A DNA stretch of 64,000 bases from positions 6,157,936 to 6,221,935 of the forward strand of contig LNAC01000018.1 of the NCBI GenBank assembly GCA_002007465.1. The letters are read 5' to 3'. Within the stretch, counting starts at the first letter, position 1. Every line of letters starts with the position of its first letter. Shown here piece by piece: positions 46,760 through 59,179 of the stretch. A program made the position numbers and the translations under genes. A model generated the notes under the pieces. It made no database searches and was not told where the DNA came from. It saw nothing but the letters and a program-made list of their open reading frames with translations. This DNA is from Ailurus styani (lineage: Eukaryota; Chordata; Mammalia; Carnivora; Ailuridae).

Positions 46760-46970
46760 AAGAGAATTAACATTTATCAAATTCCTGCTATGCACAGGCA
46801 TTTTTCTAGGTTTGTGTGCAGACTTTATCTGAGGTATACCTGTACCCGTTTGGCAGATGAGAAAACTGAGAACCTAGAAGGCTAAGCCATGTGAGATAAC
46901 GAGGCTAGCAGACGGTGGCATCAGGGCTTGAACTCAGGCCTAACTTTAAAATCCATGTGCTATGTGCTCC
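46760..46970 (-). repeat. MIR SINE
   Basis: Antisense MIR: ttcctgctatgcacaggcat, ggcagatgagaaaactgaga, gcatcagggcttgaactcag. Confidence 0.7.
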
Positions 46971-47640
46971 TGCAGGCTGCCTCTGGTGGCTCCTTAGGAC
47001 ACAGGGGTTCTAGAACTCTGGGAAGCTGTGCCTCATTCCAGTTAAGACCCAGACACACAGCTGTGTGCCTACTGGAGCCACCCACCCAGCCTGTGGGCAC
47101 AATGCCATGTTATGCCCCCTCTTCTGTATCGGCTGAGCACCCTTGCAGATTTTTCAGAGGGATGTTTTGGACTCTTGCCTGACTAAGGCCACCAGGTGGC
47201 GCAGCGTAAGTCATAGGACCTTAACTCTGGAATCTAAAGGCTCTGCAGGTTCTCGGGGGAACTTCTATGACAGGACATGCTAAGACAATCCTAGTTAACC
47301 AAAAACTGCAGGTCCAAACCATGAGAGTCTGGCTTGATCTTCTGAATTGGGTTCCAAGAATCTGCCACTATTTTTACACTGCATTTTAAAAGTTTTTGAA
47401 TTGGTACAGTATCACTAACACTGTTCAAAATGTTAAAGTATGAAAAGACACATAGAGAAAAATCTCCATTCACTCTCCAGCAAGTATCTACTATTATTAG
47501 TTACTTGTGAATTCTTCTAGAGATTATACATATGTATACAATATTACATATACTCTGCGTATAAAGTTTTACATAAGAGCACATAAATAATAATACATAA
47601 GGATATTCTTTCCCCTTTTTTATACAAATGGTTGCTATGG

Positions 47641-48655
47641 TTTTACTACCTGAATATTATTTTCTTTTTATTCAATTTCAGAATATACATCTTACCACAA
47701 GTTTTGTAAGAAGGAAAAGATATATTACAGTCCTCCATTAAATAAGACTAAGTTGCTATTTAAAACAATAAAGTGATTGGTCTGAGCCTTATTTTATGGG
47801 ATCAGATATGAATATGAAATGAATACATCCAGCAAAAGAAGCTAGAAGAATAGATTTTAATTAAAGTAACAAAATAATGGATTCTTTTGCAGTCTGGCAA
47901 AACATAGGTTATCACAAGTAAAAATATTAACAAGCAGTAGCTATTGATCTGGTAGGAATATCTCAGTCATGATTCTTACTATAAAAATTGTCTTGATTTT
48001 TTAAAAAAGATTTTATTTATCCATTTGACAGAGAGCAGAAGCAGGAGGAGCAGCAGGCAGAGGGAGAGGGAGAAGCAGACTCCCCGCTGAGCAGGAAGCC
48101 TGATGCAGAACTTGATCCCAGGACCCTGAGATCATGACCAGAGCCAAAGGAAGACGCTTAACCAACTTGAGCCACCCAGGTGACCCTTCACTTAATTTTT
48201 TTTATTGGCTAACTCAAATCGTGGTTTAGGACTGGTCTGGGTCAATAGGTTTGTGAGCCTCACTTGTTGGTCTCCCTTTGGCGATGATTCCCACTTAAAC
48301 AGTTCCAAAAACTTTTAGTCATTAGGCTTCTTCCATTGAGCTGTCAAGTGATCCTACTCACTTGACTTAATGGAAATATAATATATGGAAATATAATAAC
48401 ATGCTACTTGTCATGGGTGCGTCTGGTTCTTTCCAGATGTCATTCAGCTCTGGGAAGTCTTGGTTCTCATTGTCACCACTTCTAGAGCCGGTCCTTAATC
48501 TCTTGCTATGGGATAATGCCAAACAGTTGGCTGTACATTTTCCAAGTACCCTCAGGATGGGGTGGCACTCACCCCGTCCCCAGCCACAGTGACCTGGGGA
48601 ATCTGTTTCCATGCCATGGAGGTCTGTTCCCCTCTTGGGGTGAGAGTGTCATGTA
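47641..48655. other. Unidentified block inside an L1M
   Basis: About 830 bp of non-L1 sequence plus a CAN-SINE interrupts adjacent L1M motifs. It is AT-rich at the left and closer to average at the right, with no terminal repeats that I can see. Confidence 0.45.
47999..48186 (-). mobile_element. CAN-SINE
   Basis: An antisense copy with aagattttatttatccattt at the tail and gagccacccaggtgaccc at the head. Confidence 0.92.
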
Positions 48656-49209
48656 TTAACATACACACACACAAGGGTTCTGCCCCTTGTTTTTCTCACT
48701 TAACAATATAGAGATTTTTTTTCATACCAGTTCATAAAAAAATCTTGCTTATTCTTTGTTACAGTTGTATGGTAGCCTACTGAATGAACGAAACCTATTT
48801 TTACCAGTTCCCTAAGGATGGGTATTTAGGTTGTTTCCTTTGCTGTTACATGTATCGTGAACAGCTTTGTGCATATGTCATTTCATACATGTGCAAAAAC
48901 TGAGGGTACATGCCTAGAAGTAGAATTGCTAGATCAAATGGTATGTGCATTTTTAATTTTTACAAAGATAACAAAATTGCCCTTGATAAACGTTGTACCG
49001 ATTTATACTTCTACCAGGAAAGTATGAGAGTGCTTGTTTCCCCTCAACTTCACCTATGTGATGTGTTATCAATATCAGATTTTTGATAATCTGATAATGT
49101 GAAAAATGATAATCTTCACATTGATTTTATTATGAGAGAACTTGTAGGCTGTTTTCATGTTTTAAAGATCTATTATGTTCTTTTTTCTGCGCTTTGTCTG
49201 AGGAATCTC

Positions 49210-49425
49210 TTGTTCATAAAATGCTCCTCATAACATGAGGCAGGATACAAAACACACAAAGATGGATATGTTTTGCTACATTCAAATCATAAACTTCTAT
49301 ATAATAAACAATAGCACTAAAAAAAAATTTCAAAACCTAAGAGGAAAAAAAATTTGCAACATATATTCCCAATGTAACTTGCAGAAAAACTTTCAAAAGA
49401 AAGGTAATGGCCAGAATTCGGACTG
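49210..49425 (+). mobile_element. L1M ORF2 fragment in opposite orientation
   Basis: Sense L1 ORF2 3' wording: caaatcataaacttctatat, then aaaaaaaatttgcaacatat. It directly abuts the antisense L1M. Confidence 0.5.
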
Positions 49426-49499
49426 TCTACCATCCCTCACCATCTTTGTAGCTTGCAAGGAAAATGCTGTACCAGAAGACTCCTCAAAAAAGACCACTG

Positions 49500-49600
49500 A
49501 AGTGGGTGCTATCATTTCATAGCTGAAGACTGTAAGCTCAGAGAGGCTAAGTGACCTGCCCAAAGTCACACAGCTGGGGGGGAGGAAATGAGGTGTTGTG
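49500..49600 (-). repeat. MIR SINE fragment
   Basis: Antisense MIR: aagctcagagaggctaagtg and acctgcccaaagtcacacag. Confidence 0.7.
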
Positions 49601-49617
49601 TCTCTACCACACACAGC

Positions 49618-49745
49618 TCCCTGAACCACGTGGAGACCTGGGTTCCTGCTCTGGCTTGGCCACAACTCCTGGGCAACCTTGGGGAGGTTTCTTCTCTCAC
49701 CACCTGTCTTCTGATCTATAAAATGGCTGGATTTCTAAGGTCCTT
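49618..49745 (+). repeat. MIR SINE fragment
   Basis: Sense MIR: acctgggttcctgctctggc, gggcaaccttggggaggttt and a tctataaaatggctggattt core. Confidence 0.6.
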
Positions 49746-51819
49746 GATAGCTTTAGACTCTGTGTGTGGTGGGGTGGTGGCGGAGGGTAGGAGTAAAGTG
49801 GGGAGTGGGATGTGTGAGGCTGCACTGTGGAAGTGTATCCATGATGGGGAGGTGGTGAGTGTAAGTGTGTTCATGGTGTGTGGACTATAAGGGCATTTCT
49901 GCAGGCACAGACCCCCTCCCAGGGAGCTCATGGGCTCTTACAAGAAGAGCTGCCTCTGACCCCATTCTTGTCAGCAAACCAGGCCCCTGAGCAGTGGGGG
50001 GGCATTGAGCCACCACCCACTTTTGTCTCCAGGGCCCTCTTGCTATGCCTTTTCCCATTTTCCAGCAAGTTCTTCTCAGCTTTACTGTCCTGAGTTTGAA
50101 GGAAAGGGAAGGCAATAAGCTCACCCCCCTGAGAGGTGAGTCTAAGAGTCTAAGAGGAGAGGACGATGCTCAACCCTAAGAAAGACAGCCATTGGCAACA
50201 GCTGTGGATGAGGCTGATATTTGCATAGATACCCAAGTAGGGGCTCACATCCCATAGACCGTGAGGCCCTGTTAGGAGTCACTTTTCTACCCTGTCAGCC
50301 CTGGGGACAGTCTGGATGATTGACCTTAGCACAGACTGGAGGTCAGCGAACTATGATGGGAGCTATGAGATCCAGCCACACAGCCTGCTGGACAGATGAC
50401 CCCAGGGCCAGGCTGGGGCAGTTGTGGGACTGGGGAAAATGTCAACCCTACCCCCACTCTCCTCACACGGCACTGTAACAGGGGCCTAGTTTGTCCCACG
50501 TGGGTACATAACTTGACTAAATGGTCAACGAACATTCTCTTGGAGAAAGAGAGAGGAAGGAAGGAGGAAAAGCACTGGATAAACAAACTTTGGAAGTTAA
50601 AATCTAAAACAAAACATGATAAAACAAAGATGATATCTATAAATACAACATTTCAGAGTTTTAAGCCGCCTTAGAAGGGCTCTGCTGTTGGCAATAGTCG
50701 TGGGTTCTGTGCAGTATGTGTGTGCCTGGGGATCCCTGGAGGGTCTGCATTTCATCATGTGAGATGGGGGTGGGTAGGAGGCAGGCCTATGGGGACCTTT
50801 CCCAGGCCCCGTGGCTTTCTGGGTGACAAGAGCTGATCTGGCTGACAAGAGACACAGGACCTGGCCCTGTATGTCTGCCTGGGAGATCTTATCCTCCCCA
50901 CTCCCAAGCTCACACCAACCTCAGAGCAGACTGCCCCAGGCTTGGCCCCAGTCTCACAGAAGAGCAGCCGGGGGCAGCTTTCCCAGGCTTCCCGCCCAGG
51001 CCCTGGCCCTCAGAGGAGGTGCTGACAGAAGGTCAGGGAGGCCTGGCCCAAAGAGGAGGAAGTCCTCCAAACGAAGGAAGTGGAGCAGGGGTCAAAAAGA
51101 GAGAGGGAAACAGGACCACCTCCTTCGGGAAACCAGGCAGCAGGGTGGGGTGAGCTTGCCTTCCCACTGAATAAAGACTGTTTTTCTCAGCATGGGGCGA
51201 AGGCCCAGAAAATTCACCAGCAATCTTGGACCCCAGCCGCTTGAATCCTGTCAGGGGTACTAAAGAATATAAGGCTCTTCTTTTGCCTTCTGGAGGCCCC
51301 CAGGGACAGACCATGTCAAACAGAGGTTTAGAAAGGTGCTAGAGAGGCAGGGAGATGGGAGAGGGTCCTTACAAATGGGGGTAACATGGCGCAAGTTTCC
51401 ATTTACATCAAGTAGAGAACAGTTAGCCCTCGTCTGTGGGGTCAGGTCAGGACTCACCCTTGGTCGGAGAGGTGCTGGTGGTGCCTGGCAGGGACACAAG
51501 GTACTTCGGGGGCGTGGTTGGGACTGGCTACACAGGTGTGTTCTGAAAATTGATTGAATCGTACTGAAGGATTTCAGAACGATCCTCCCCAAACTGTGCC
51601 ATTTTGGCAGGTGTGGATTGTTTCGAGCCAAAGACAAGGCCCAAAAGACTTGGGAAGAGCTTTTTGCCTTCGCCTTGTCTGCCTGTAAGAATCTAGATGA
51701 GGGGACTGGTCCAGGAAGAGCTCTCCCAGCCCAGATAGCAGCAGAGTCTTGGGGGAGGTGTGCGAAGCCGGGCTCAGCGGGACCTGTTTGTTCAAATTCC
51801 TGTCTGTGTCCCAATGACT
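49746..51819. other. Intergenic unique sequence
   Basis: No gene or confident repeat. The longest open frame (minus strand, 51260-51991) shows no family resemblance. Confidence 0.45.
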
Positions 51820-52200
51820 CTGCCTGGCATGACAAACATTTATTTACTCTTGATACACGTGGGTCTAGCTGGTTGATTTGAATTGCTATATAGTATTCCA
51901 TGATCTGAACTGACCCACAAGTCTGTCTTTTTCCTGCGGATAGACCTTTTTTATTTTTACAAACGTTACCCCGCTGAATATTTGGATTCATGTCTCCCTG
52001 GGCCCGTCTGTGAACGTTTCTCTAGAGTATGTGCTCAGAAGTGGAATCCGGAGGTCCGGGGGAGGAGGAACATCTTCAACTTACTAGAGATTGCTACATT
52101 GCCCTCCAGCCAGTTCTCTGAATTTAAGCTCATAGCACGCTGTGTTGAATACGTTATGAACACCCTTCTGAAAATCAGTGCAATCAGGATATGGGAACCA
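51820..52200 (-). mobile_element. L1M-like LINE fragment
   Basis: Antisense wording of L1M 3' ends: gaattgctatatagtattcc, atgtgctcagaagtggaatc, ttgctacattgccctccagc. Confidence 0.5.
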
Positions 52201-52384
52201 CTTTCCTTCGGTCCGCCGATTGGGAACTGAGCAATTTTGTTTGACCCTCAAATACTTGACTCCTGTAACATTTCATGGTACCAAGTTGTGAGCAACACCC
52301 AGGGGACCTGGCCCCTGCTGTCCGTCCCTATCATGCCTGGAGCAAAATAGCAGCTTAGTCGTCCTTCATGCACATTTCCGTCTT

Positions 52385-52560
52385 AATGCAACAAATATTT
52401 ATTGAGCACCTGCTGTGAGCAAGCACTGGGAAAGCTCAGGGCTGAACAGGACTCCTGTCTGGCCTTCAAGGGGATTACGGGCCAGTGGGCAAGAGAGACC
52501 CAAGTATGCAAACCATTATCCAAACCACATGAACTTGTCCATGAGGTACAAGCAAGGCTC
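52385..52560 (-). repeat. L2 LINE 3' end
   Basis: Antisense L2: aacaaatatttattgagcac, ctgctgtgagcaagcactgg, ctggccttcaaggggattac. Confidence 0.75.
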
Positions 52561-55401
52561 TGTGGGGCTTCCCAGCAAAAGTCAGTCTTTGTAAGTGATT
52601 TTTGTTTTGATTCTATCACTGAAGAGTCTTTTTGAAAGGAGAGAAAATTGGCAATTCTAACCTCCAGAGACAATAGCTTTATTTTCTGTTGATGCCGGGT
52701 GACTGGTTCTGAATGGGGACCGTGGTCAGGAGGTGGCAGAGGACGTGTGAGCAGGAGGGATATGGGGTCTGCCACCCTTCAGATAATTACAATAGTTGGG
52801 GGAGTAGAGACACCTATGTTGAAGTTCCGGTTCCTCAAGTCAAGCCAGTGCTGTCACCTCTGTGGGCCTCACTGTCTCCATCTTTAGAATGGTGACCGCC
52901 AGGTTTTTGTCTGGGCTTCTCACTTGGACAGTCTGGCCTGCGGCTGGCATGCTGGGTTTATTTGTTCAAAGTCAGATTATTCTGTGTTGTTTTCTTTAAT
53001 AACACATGAGGAGAAGGGAAGCCAAATCCCCGTCCCTCTTGGACAACAGCTCCTCTTCTCCCCACCTTCCTGTCCCTGCCGGCTCTGGGGCAGCCTTGAG
53101 CAGTGAGCCATCTCCCATGATCCTGGTCCTGAAACTGGAGGTTTGTCCGTGTCTGAGGACCCACAGAAAATGCTGGGCAAGTGCTGAGTGAGCCTGGCAA
53201 GTCAGCAGTGCTCAGCAGTGGTTACTGTGATTACCCTGCCAACCCCCCAGTCCCCCACCCTGCCCCCCCCCCCCCGGCAGGAAATTCCCCGCATGCCAGG
53301 CCGCCTTGTGGAGGCCTAGGGTCTGTGACCACTCTTGCCCTTTCCTCACTTCCAGGAATCCCCCCTCCACCCAACAAAAGGGTTTATAGTAGCCTCAGGG
53401 GGAGTCATGTATCCAAGGGGGAAGTTGGGGCAAAAACCTTGGGATTCCAGATCCCTGGCTGTCCCTGGGTGGTACATGAGGCCTGTCACCTCAGCCCCAC
53501 TTGGGGAGGACGATTTGCTGATGTCGATGTTCACATCAGATCCAGGTGTTCAGAGCGGGTCCGTCCACAGGCCACTCTGCAGCAGGTATGGTCAAGGCCG
53601 GTCCCAGGTAACCCACTTGGAGCCCTGCTCGAGCGTCCAGGCTCAGTATCAGCCAGGCCACCCAGAACTCGGCCTGAGGCTCAGGGCACTGGGGCTGCTC
53701 TCCAGCTTTTCTCCGGAACAGCTATGAGGTGGGCAGCCTTCCCTGGCCTGAGGCCCCATGAAGAAGGAGGGCAGGTGGGCAAACACCATGACTAAGCCCA
53801 TCATCACTCAGGTGTCGCTATGCATGGTCTCGACAACCTTGAACTTGTTACAAACCCCCACTTGTGGGATGATGAAACTGAGACTCAGAGAGAGAGGTTA
53901 TTTATTAGCTCCAGTTCACTCAGCTAGCAAGTAGAAGAACCTGGGCTTGAACGTGCATTCTGTCTGAGTCTCCCAGATTGGGACCTACTCACCAGAAGAC
54001 CTTCGGGCTTAAGCTTTCTCTTTAGCTTCTGGGAAAATATATTGAACTCATTCACACTAGAATGAAAATGACTGAAATAGTTTAATAGTATCCTCTTTCC
54101 CAGGGGGTTCCAAGTGTCACCTCTCTCTTTCTCACATACTGCCAGCCTGTCATGGCCCGGGATGGCCCTGGGCCACAGAGAGCTGATTTAATGGAACCAT
54201 TTCTTGGGGGGAATTTCCCCTAAAGCTAAGGCATTTCCCTCTAGCTGTCACTGGAAAGTTCCCAAGAACCTTCGTGTTTACCCATTCTGCCTGGTTGGTC
54301 CCAGGCCAGACAAGGGGTCAAGACAAGGATGTGGCAGCTCTGGGGCTTGTTCTGCCCTTCCCCTTCCCAGCGGGTCTGTAGCCTCTGCTCAGTTTCCCGA
54401 TCCTTCAGGGGAGGGGCAGGGGGATGGGGAGCCTCACTGTGAGCAGCAGGACTTACAGGTATCTGAGGCCCAGGGTCAGTTGAGTGGCGAGGGAATGGAA
54501 GCCAGGAGTCCTGCGAAAGCACTGTGGAGCTCCCAGGGGCCGCTGCAGTGACCCTCTTGAGGTCTCTCGGCTTGAGGAGAGAGGGAGAGCTCAGGCTGTG
54601 GATTCCGACAGACTGGATTTGAATCCTGGCTCCCGCACTTCCCACTGAGTACTTTGGGGGAAGTGACTTAATCATTCTGGGCCTTGACTCCCTCATCGCA
54701 AAAATGGGGACCCTTCCTTAATAACGGGCTGCCGCGAGGACTGAGGGGCAATGTACTGAAAGAGTCCAGGATCTCAGGCGGCAACATGAACAGCTGGCAG
54801 CAGCGGCCTGGGGCACCATGGGGGCAGGCAGTGGGTAGGCGTGCGGGGGTCCGCCAGCAGGGTCTGCACCGCGTGACCTGCCGGCCGTCTCCGGCCTGGA
54901 GCGCGGTGGCTGTCAAATAACTAGGGACTCCCTATCCCCCTCCTGGGAAGTCCCCTTCCCCACTTGTCCCTCCCTCCCCTGCATGGGGGAATGGATGTCA
55001 CCTGTCCTTTTCTACCCCCAGCCCCAAACCTATGGAGCCTCTCAGGGTCTGAGGTTAGCATCCCAAAGGAGCCTGGGTTTCTAATTGCAGAAATCTCCCT
55101 TCCTCCTGTTTTTGCCCCAGGGGGCAATTACTAAGGGCCTCGGATGGCTGACAGAGAATTCACTTCAGATTGGGGAATGCTTCTGCATGTACACTTTTGA
55201 CCAAAGTTTATACTTAGCAAATGACTCCAAGTCTATGTGAATGAAATATTAACAGGGGTATTAGATACACACGCATACCATGACCATACAGAACTTCCTT
55301 TCCTTTCTATACATGACCATGTTATTCAGGGAACATGCATTATATTTAGAATGAGAACAAAGTTACGGTGAACAATACATTTTCCCTTGTATAATTGTAT
55401 C
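52561..55401. other. Intergenic sequence with MIR fragments
   Basis: A C13 run lies near 53264-53276. An antisense MIR lies at 53860-53985 (gatgatgaaactgagactca). A sense MIR lies at 54590-54775 (gactggatttgaatcctggc, catcgcaaaaatggggaccc). The rest is unique. No coding gene recognised. Confidence 0.5.
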
Positions 55402-55415
55402 TACGATGCTTTTTT

Positions 55416-55586
55416 TAAAAAAAGATTTTATTTATTTATTTGACACAGAGAGAGAGATCAGATCACGAGTAGGCAGAGAGGCAGGCAGAGAGGAGGGAGC
55501 CCAATGCGGGCTTCGATCCCAGGACCCTGAGATCATGACCTGAGCTGAAGGCAGAGGCTTTAACCCACTGAGCCACCCAGGTGCCC
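55416..55586 (-). mobile_element. CAN-SINE with small deletion
   Basis: An antisense copy with an aggcagagaggcaggcagag body. A duplication tacgatgctttttt / tacgatgctttttc is at 55402-55415 and 55587-55600. Confidence 0.94.
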
Positions 55587-55618
55587 TACGATGCTTTTTC
55601 TTTAAAGCACTGAAATCT

Positions 55619-55804
55619 AAGGTGCCTGGGTGGCTCAGGTGGCTAAGCGACTGCCTTCTGCTCAGGTCATGGTCCCAGACTCCCGGAATTGAGTCCGGCC
55701 TCAGGCTTCCTGCTCAGCAGGGAGTCTGCTTCTCCCTCTGACCCTCCCCCCTCTTGTGCTTTCTCTGACTCTCAGATAAATAAATAAAATCTTAAAAAAA
55801 AAAA
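55619..55804 (+). mobile_element. CAN-SINE
   Basis: A complete sense copy head-to-head with the previous one, 32 bp away. A 15-bp imperfect duplication (aaagcactgaaatct / aaagtactgaaattt) is at 55604-55618 and 55805-55819. Confidence 0.95.
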
Positions 55805-55819
55805 AAAGTACTGAAATTT

Positions 55820-57658
55820 GTATTGGCAGGTGACTCAAGGTAGAGATTGAATTGCTCGAATGTCTTGGCAACCAACCTCTCCTTACTCATTTTTGTCCTG
55901 TGAGTGCTGAAGTACCTTTGAAGAACCCCCCGAGATTCCAGCTCAGTGTCTTTCCTCTCGACTCAACACCCATTTGCTGAGCACCATGCATCGGGCTCTG
56001 TGCCAGGGGCTGGGGAATTATGCCAAAGTTGGGGTGATGGCTGGGCAAGTGTGGCTGGGCCTCTGAAGGAAGGAAATACATGTCTTTCAGTGGCTGGCAT
56101 TTCAAGATGAAAGAATTATATGTGGGAGGGAAAGAGGTAGACGGTGGCTTCCCAGCTGGGCAGCAGGTCACCACAGCTGCAACTTGAGTCCCACACTGGC
56201 CTCTCAAGCTTTGCTGAGGCTTGGGGGGGCTGGGTATGCTCTGGAGCTGTCTGAGGAGGACCCCTCTTCCCTGCTCACTTAGAGCAGAGCTGTGGAGATC
56301 TGGGTCCCTGGGGAGCAGCCACTAGGCCAGGCTCCTGGTGGCATTTCCTGGGGCCTGGTGGGAGTAGTGACTCCAGAGGGCCCATGGCTGCCTATGTAGA
56401 GCTGCCTCAGAGCCCAAACGAAGAGCAACTCCACTGTCCTCAGGCCTCAGAGAGAGGTGGCCTTGGTAACCTGAATCCTTAGGGAGGGAGGTTGTGCCTG
56501 GTAGGTCCCTAGGAGGCTCAACCTACATCGGTCCTCACTGCAGGGGTGAGAGCACCAGCTGCTCCCGGCTACCAACGAGACGAGAGAAGTAGGGCCAGGG
56601 TGTGGAGTTCTGAGACCTAGGTTCTCTCCTGGGTCTGCCACCTATTCTCCCGGCCCATCTGGTGATACTTGTTACCCAGGAGGTGCCAGACACGATGTGA
56701 GATACTTTACATTTTTAGAAAAGTGTTTTCTCTCTTTCCCAGGTGAGGATACCACGTCTTGAAGAGGTTCTGTAAATTGCACAAAGTCACACAGCTGGAA
56801 TTTCCATCCTGTTCTCTCTGGCTCCAAAGCCGGGGCTGTCTTTCCCCAACCCCGCAGGGCAGGTCTCTGCATCTCCCATCTCTTCTTCATCCTATAAAGA
56901 GGTTTGGACTCACTTGATGAAGGGAGGAGGCAGGAAGGAAGACCTTCAGCTAAATAAGCCACCCAAGGGTTTACTGTCATTGCCATCAGAGCCACTGGGC
57001 CTGTTGGGGGTGGGGTGTCCCCCACCATTGTTTGGGTTTGCATGGAAGTTTCTGGTTTCTCAGGGGCAGGGGCCAGAGTGGTCCCATCTGGTGTCTGAGC
57101 CACTCCCTCCCAGCCACCTACACTGGCCCCAGTCTACCCAGTAAGCTGTTTTTATTCTTCCTTCTTGTTCCTTCTTTCTCTTTCACCAGCTAGGCTCAGA
57201 AAATCAACTTAAGAAGGAAAATACAAATAAAGGGCTTTCTCCAGTGAAAACCCTGATCACAGGAAAAGCTGTGACTAGAACCTACTCTCTGCAAATTTTT
57301 GAGGATTCTATAGGCTCTACCTTTCTCTACCCAAATCTCCCCTAATCCAGGCTCGCTCTTTCCCTGAAAGCCAGCACACCCCATCTCCCCTGCCCCTCAG
57401 GGTTCTGGGAGCAGACTTCTAGCCATGTTTCCACAGCCCTGTCCCACTCCTCACTGTACCACCCTCCCAGGAGCCCTGCTTTGTTATGGTAGAAGAAAGC
57501 AGCCAGTGGGCGCTTGGTTCTGTGACCATTTGACAGGTGAGAAAACTGAGGCCATACAACTAGGAGGCAGGTCTGCTATCTCTGAGTCCCACCCTTTGGC
57601 TTAGGTGAGTGACTGTGACTTCTGATCTGGTCATTCTGTGCTCCTTTTTCCATCCTTT
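55820..57658. other. Intergenic sequence with MIR fragments
   Basis: An antisense MIR lies at about 56690-56850 (gcacaaagtcacacagctgg). A second short one lies at 57515-57600 (ggtgagaaaactgaggccat). Otherwise unique. Confidence 0.5.
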
Positions 57659-57844
57659 TTAGATTTTATTTATTTATTTGACAGAGAGAGAGAGCACAAG
57701 TGGGGGGGGGCGGCAGGCAGAGGGAGAGGCAGAGGCAGACTCACCGCTGAGCAGGGAGTCCCACATGGGGCTTGAACCCACAACCCTGGGATCATGACCT
57801 GAGCCGAAGACAGATGCTGAGCAGACTGAGCCACCCAGGCGCCC
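57659..57844 (-). mobile_element. CAN-SINE
   Basis: A complete antisense copy with agattttatttatttatttg at the tail and gagccacccaggcgcccc at the head. Confidence 0.93.
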
Positions 57845-58709
57845 CTCCATGGAGTTTTCTCACTGACGCTGTCTGTAGTCTGGCATACAGCCTGTCTGCC
57901 TGGGTTTCCCAGGCTTGTGCCAGCAGGTCCTAGGCGGGCCCTCTTACAGGAACTGGAGCTACCTTCTGCTCCATTCTTGCTGACCAGCACACTGAGAGCT
58001 TTGTTTCTCCCCCCACATGACATTGGAAACCTATTGGCCTGCCGCGGGCCCCATTGGAAAAAGACTCCCCAACCGCTTGCCCTTGTCTCCTTCTACCCCA
58101 GGGAGGAAATCGCAGTCCCCCAGGATACGTGATGGGAGGCCAGCAGCAGGGTTCTGTCACAGCCCTTGGGATCCTGCGAATGCAATGCGGGGAACCAAAC
58201 ACTCAGGTTCTCCTTCCAGATAAGATAAGGTTTCGTTTCGTTCCTGTTGTGGAAAGAGCTGACCTTGCCAGTGGCCAAAAATGTTAATGAGGGCCCAAGA
58301 GGAGACCTGCCGGGTGGACAGAGCAATGAACTGAAAGTCACATGGGGCTCTGAGGATTCCCAGAGGTGTAACTTCAGGCAAATCAGGTTGCCTTTCTGAG
58401 CCTACCTTGAAGGAGGTTGGCAAGACAATGAGACAACACTGCAATGCTTATGGCTTTGGAAAGATGCTCATCATATATTGGTATGAAAAACAGGTTACAA
58501 AAAGTTGCGTAGGGTAGGTCCGCATTGATGTGGAGTGTAGACAAATAGCTGACGGCCGTATGCCACAATGTTAATAGGATTTATCCTAGATGATGGAATC
58601 ATAAATGTCTTATATTTCTCCTTTTTTACTTATCTATATTTTCTCATGTTTTTTTCTACAGTGAACTTGAATTATATATTTTTCTACAGTGAACATGAAT
58701 TATATATTT
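57845..58709. other. Intergenic sequence
   Basis: A weak sense MIR lies at 58310-58450. A 28-bp tandem duplication lies at 58651-58706. Otherwise nothing recognised. Confidence 0.45.
58651..58706 (+). repeat. 28-bp tandem duplication
   Basis: tttttctacagtgaacttga plus attatata is repeated immediately with one mismatch (cttg to catg). Confidence 0.85.
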
Positions 58710-59095
58710 ATCAGCTATTTCCACAATAGTGCTGCAGAACAGAGCAGCCCCGGAACCAGTGGCTTACATCACAAGGATTTATTCTCATGCTCATGGTCTG
58801 CAATTTGACTGGTGTGGGTTGGCCTTGGCAGGGCTGCTCTGTGCAGGTCAGCTGGGCCCAGCTCCTTCCTGCAGGCTTGGGTTCAAGTCTATTCCATGTA
58901 TCTTCATTTTGGGACTTTGGCTGAAGGGACAGCAGCTAGCTAGGACTTGATTGTGTAATCTTGTTAGAGGATAGAACAAATGTTCAAGAGATAGGCTGAC
59001 CCTCTCTTCCTTTAGCCTCTCTGCCCCTTTAAGACAATCAGGCACTACCATCCATGGCCCCTGCGGTCCCACAAAAGAAGGTGGAAAACAGGCTT
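58710..59095 (-). mobile_element. Possible MaLR LTR, antisense
   Basis: The layout resembles antisense MaLR LTRs: ccagtggcttacatcacaag, gatttattctcatgctcatg, a gtgtgggttggccttggcag stretch, and tttaagacaatcaggcacta. Strongly diverged. Confidence 0.4.
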
Positions 59096-59179
59096 ATGGG
59101 CAGTTAGAGCCAAAGGCCAGGTATTTGCTAGGTCCCGTCCAGATCTGTCTGAATCCAGTTCCTGGTGATTTCCTCTCTT

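Larger units (their letters stand above)
47370..49205 (-). mobile_element. L1M LINE 3' region, split by ~1 kb of other sequence
   Basis: The antisense L1M 3' end lies at 47370-47640 (ttctagagattatacatatg, tttttatacaaatggttgct). It resumes at about 48660 (gggttctgccccttgttttt, tatttaggttgtttcctttg, tgcctagaagtagaattgct, tatgagagtgcttgtttccc). The intervening sequence, including a CAN-SINE, does not belong to it. Confidence 0.7.

Noticed and set aside
51260..51991. 243-codon open frame on the minus strand
   Set aside because: No recognisable domain or splice context. It overlaps a LINE fragment, and the composition explains the length.
53181..53795. 204-codon open frame on the + strand
   Set aside because: It includes a Pro run from a poly(C) tract and shows no conserved motif or flanking exon signals.
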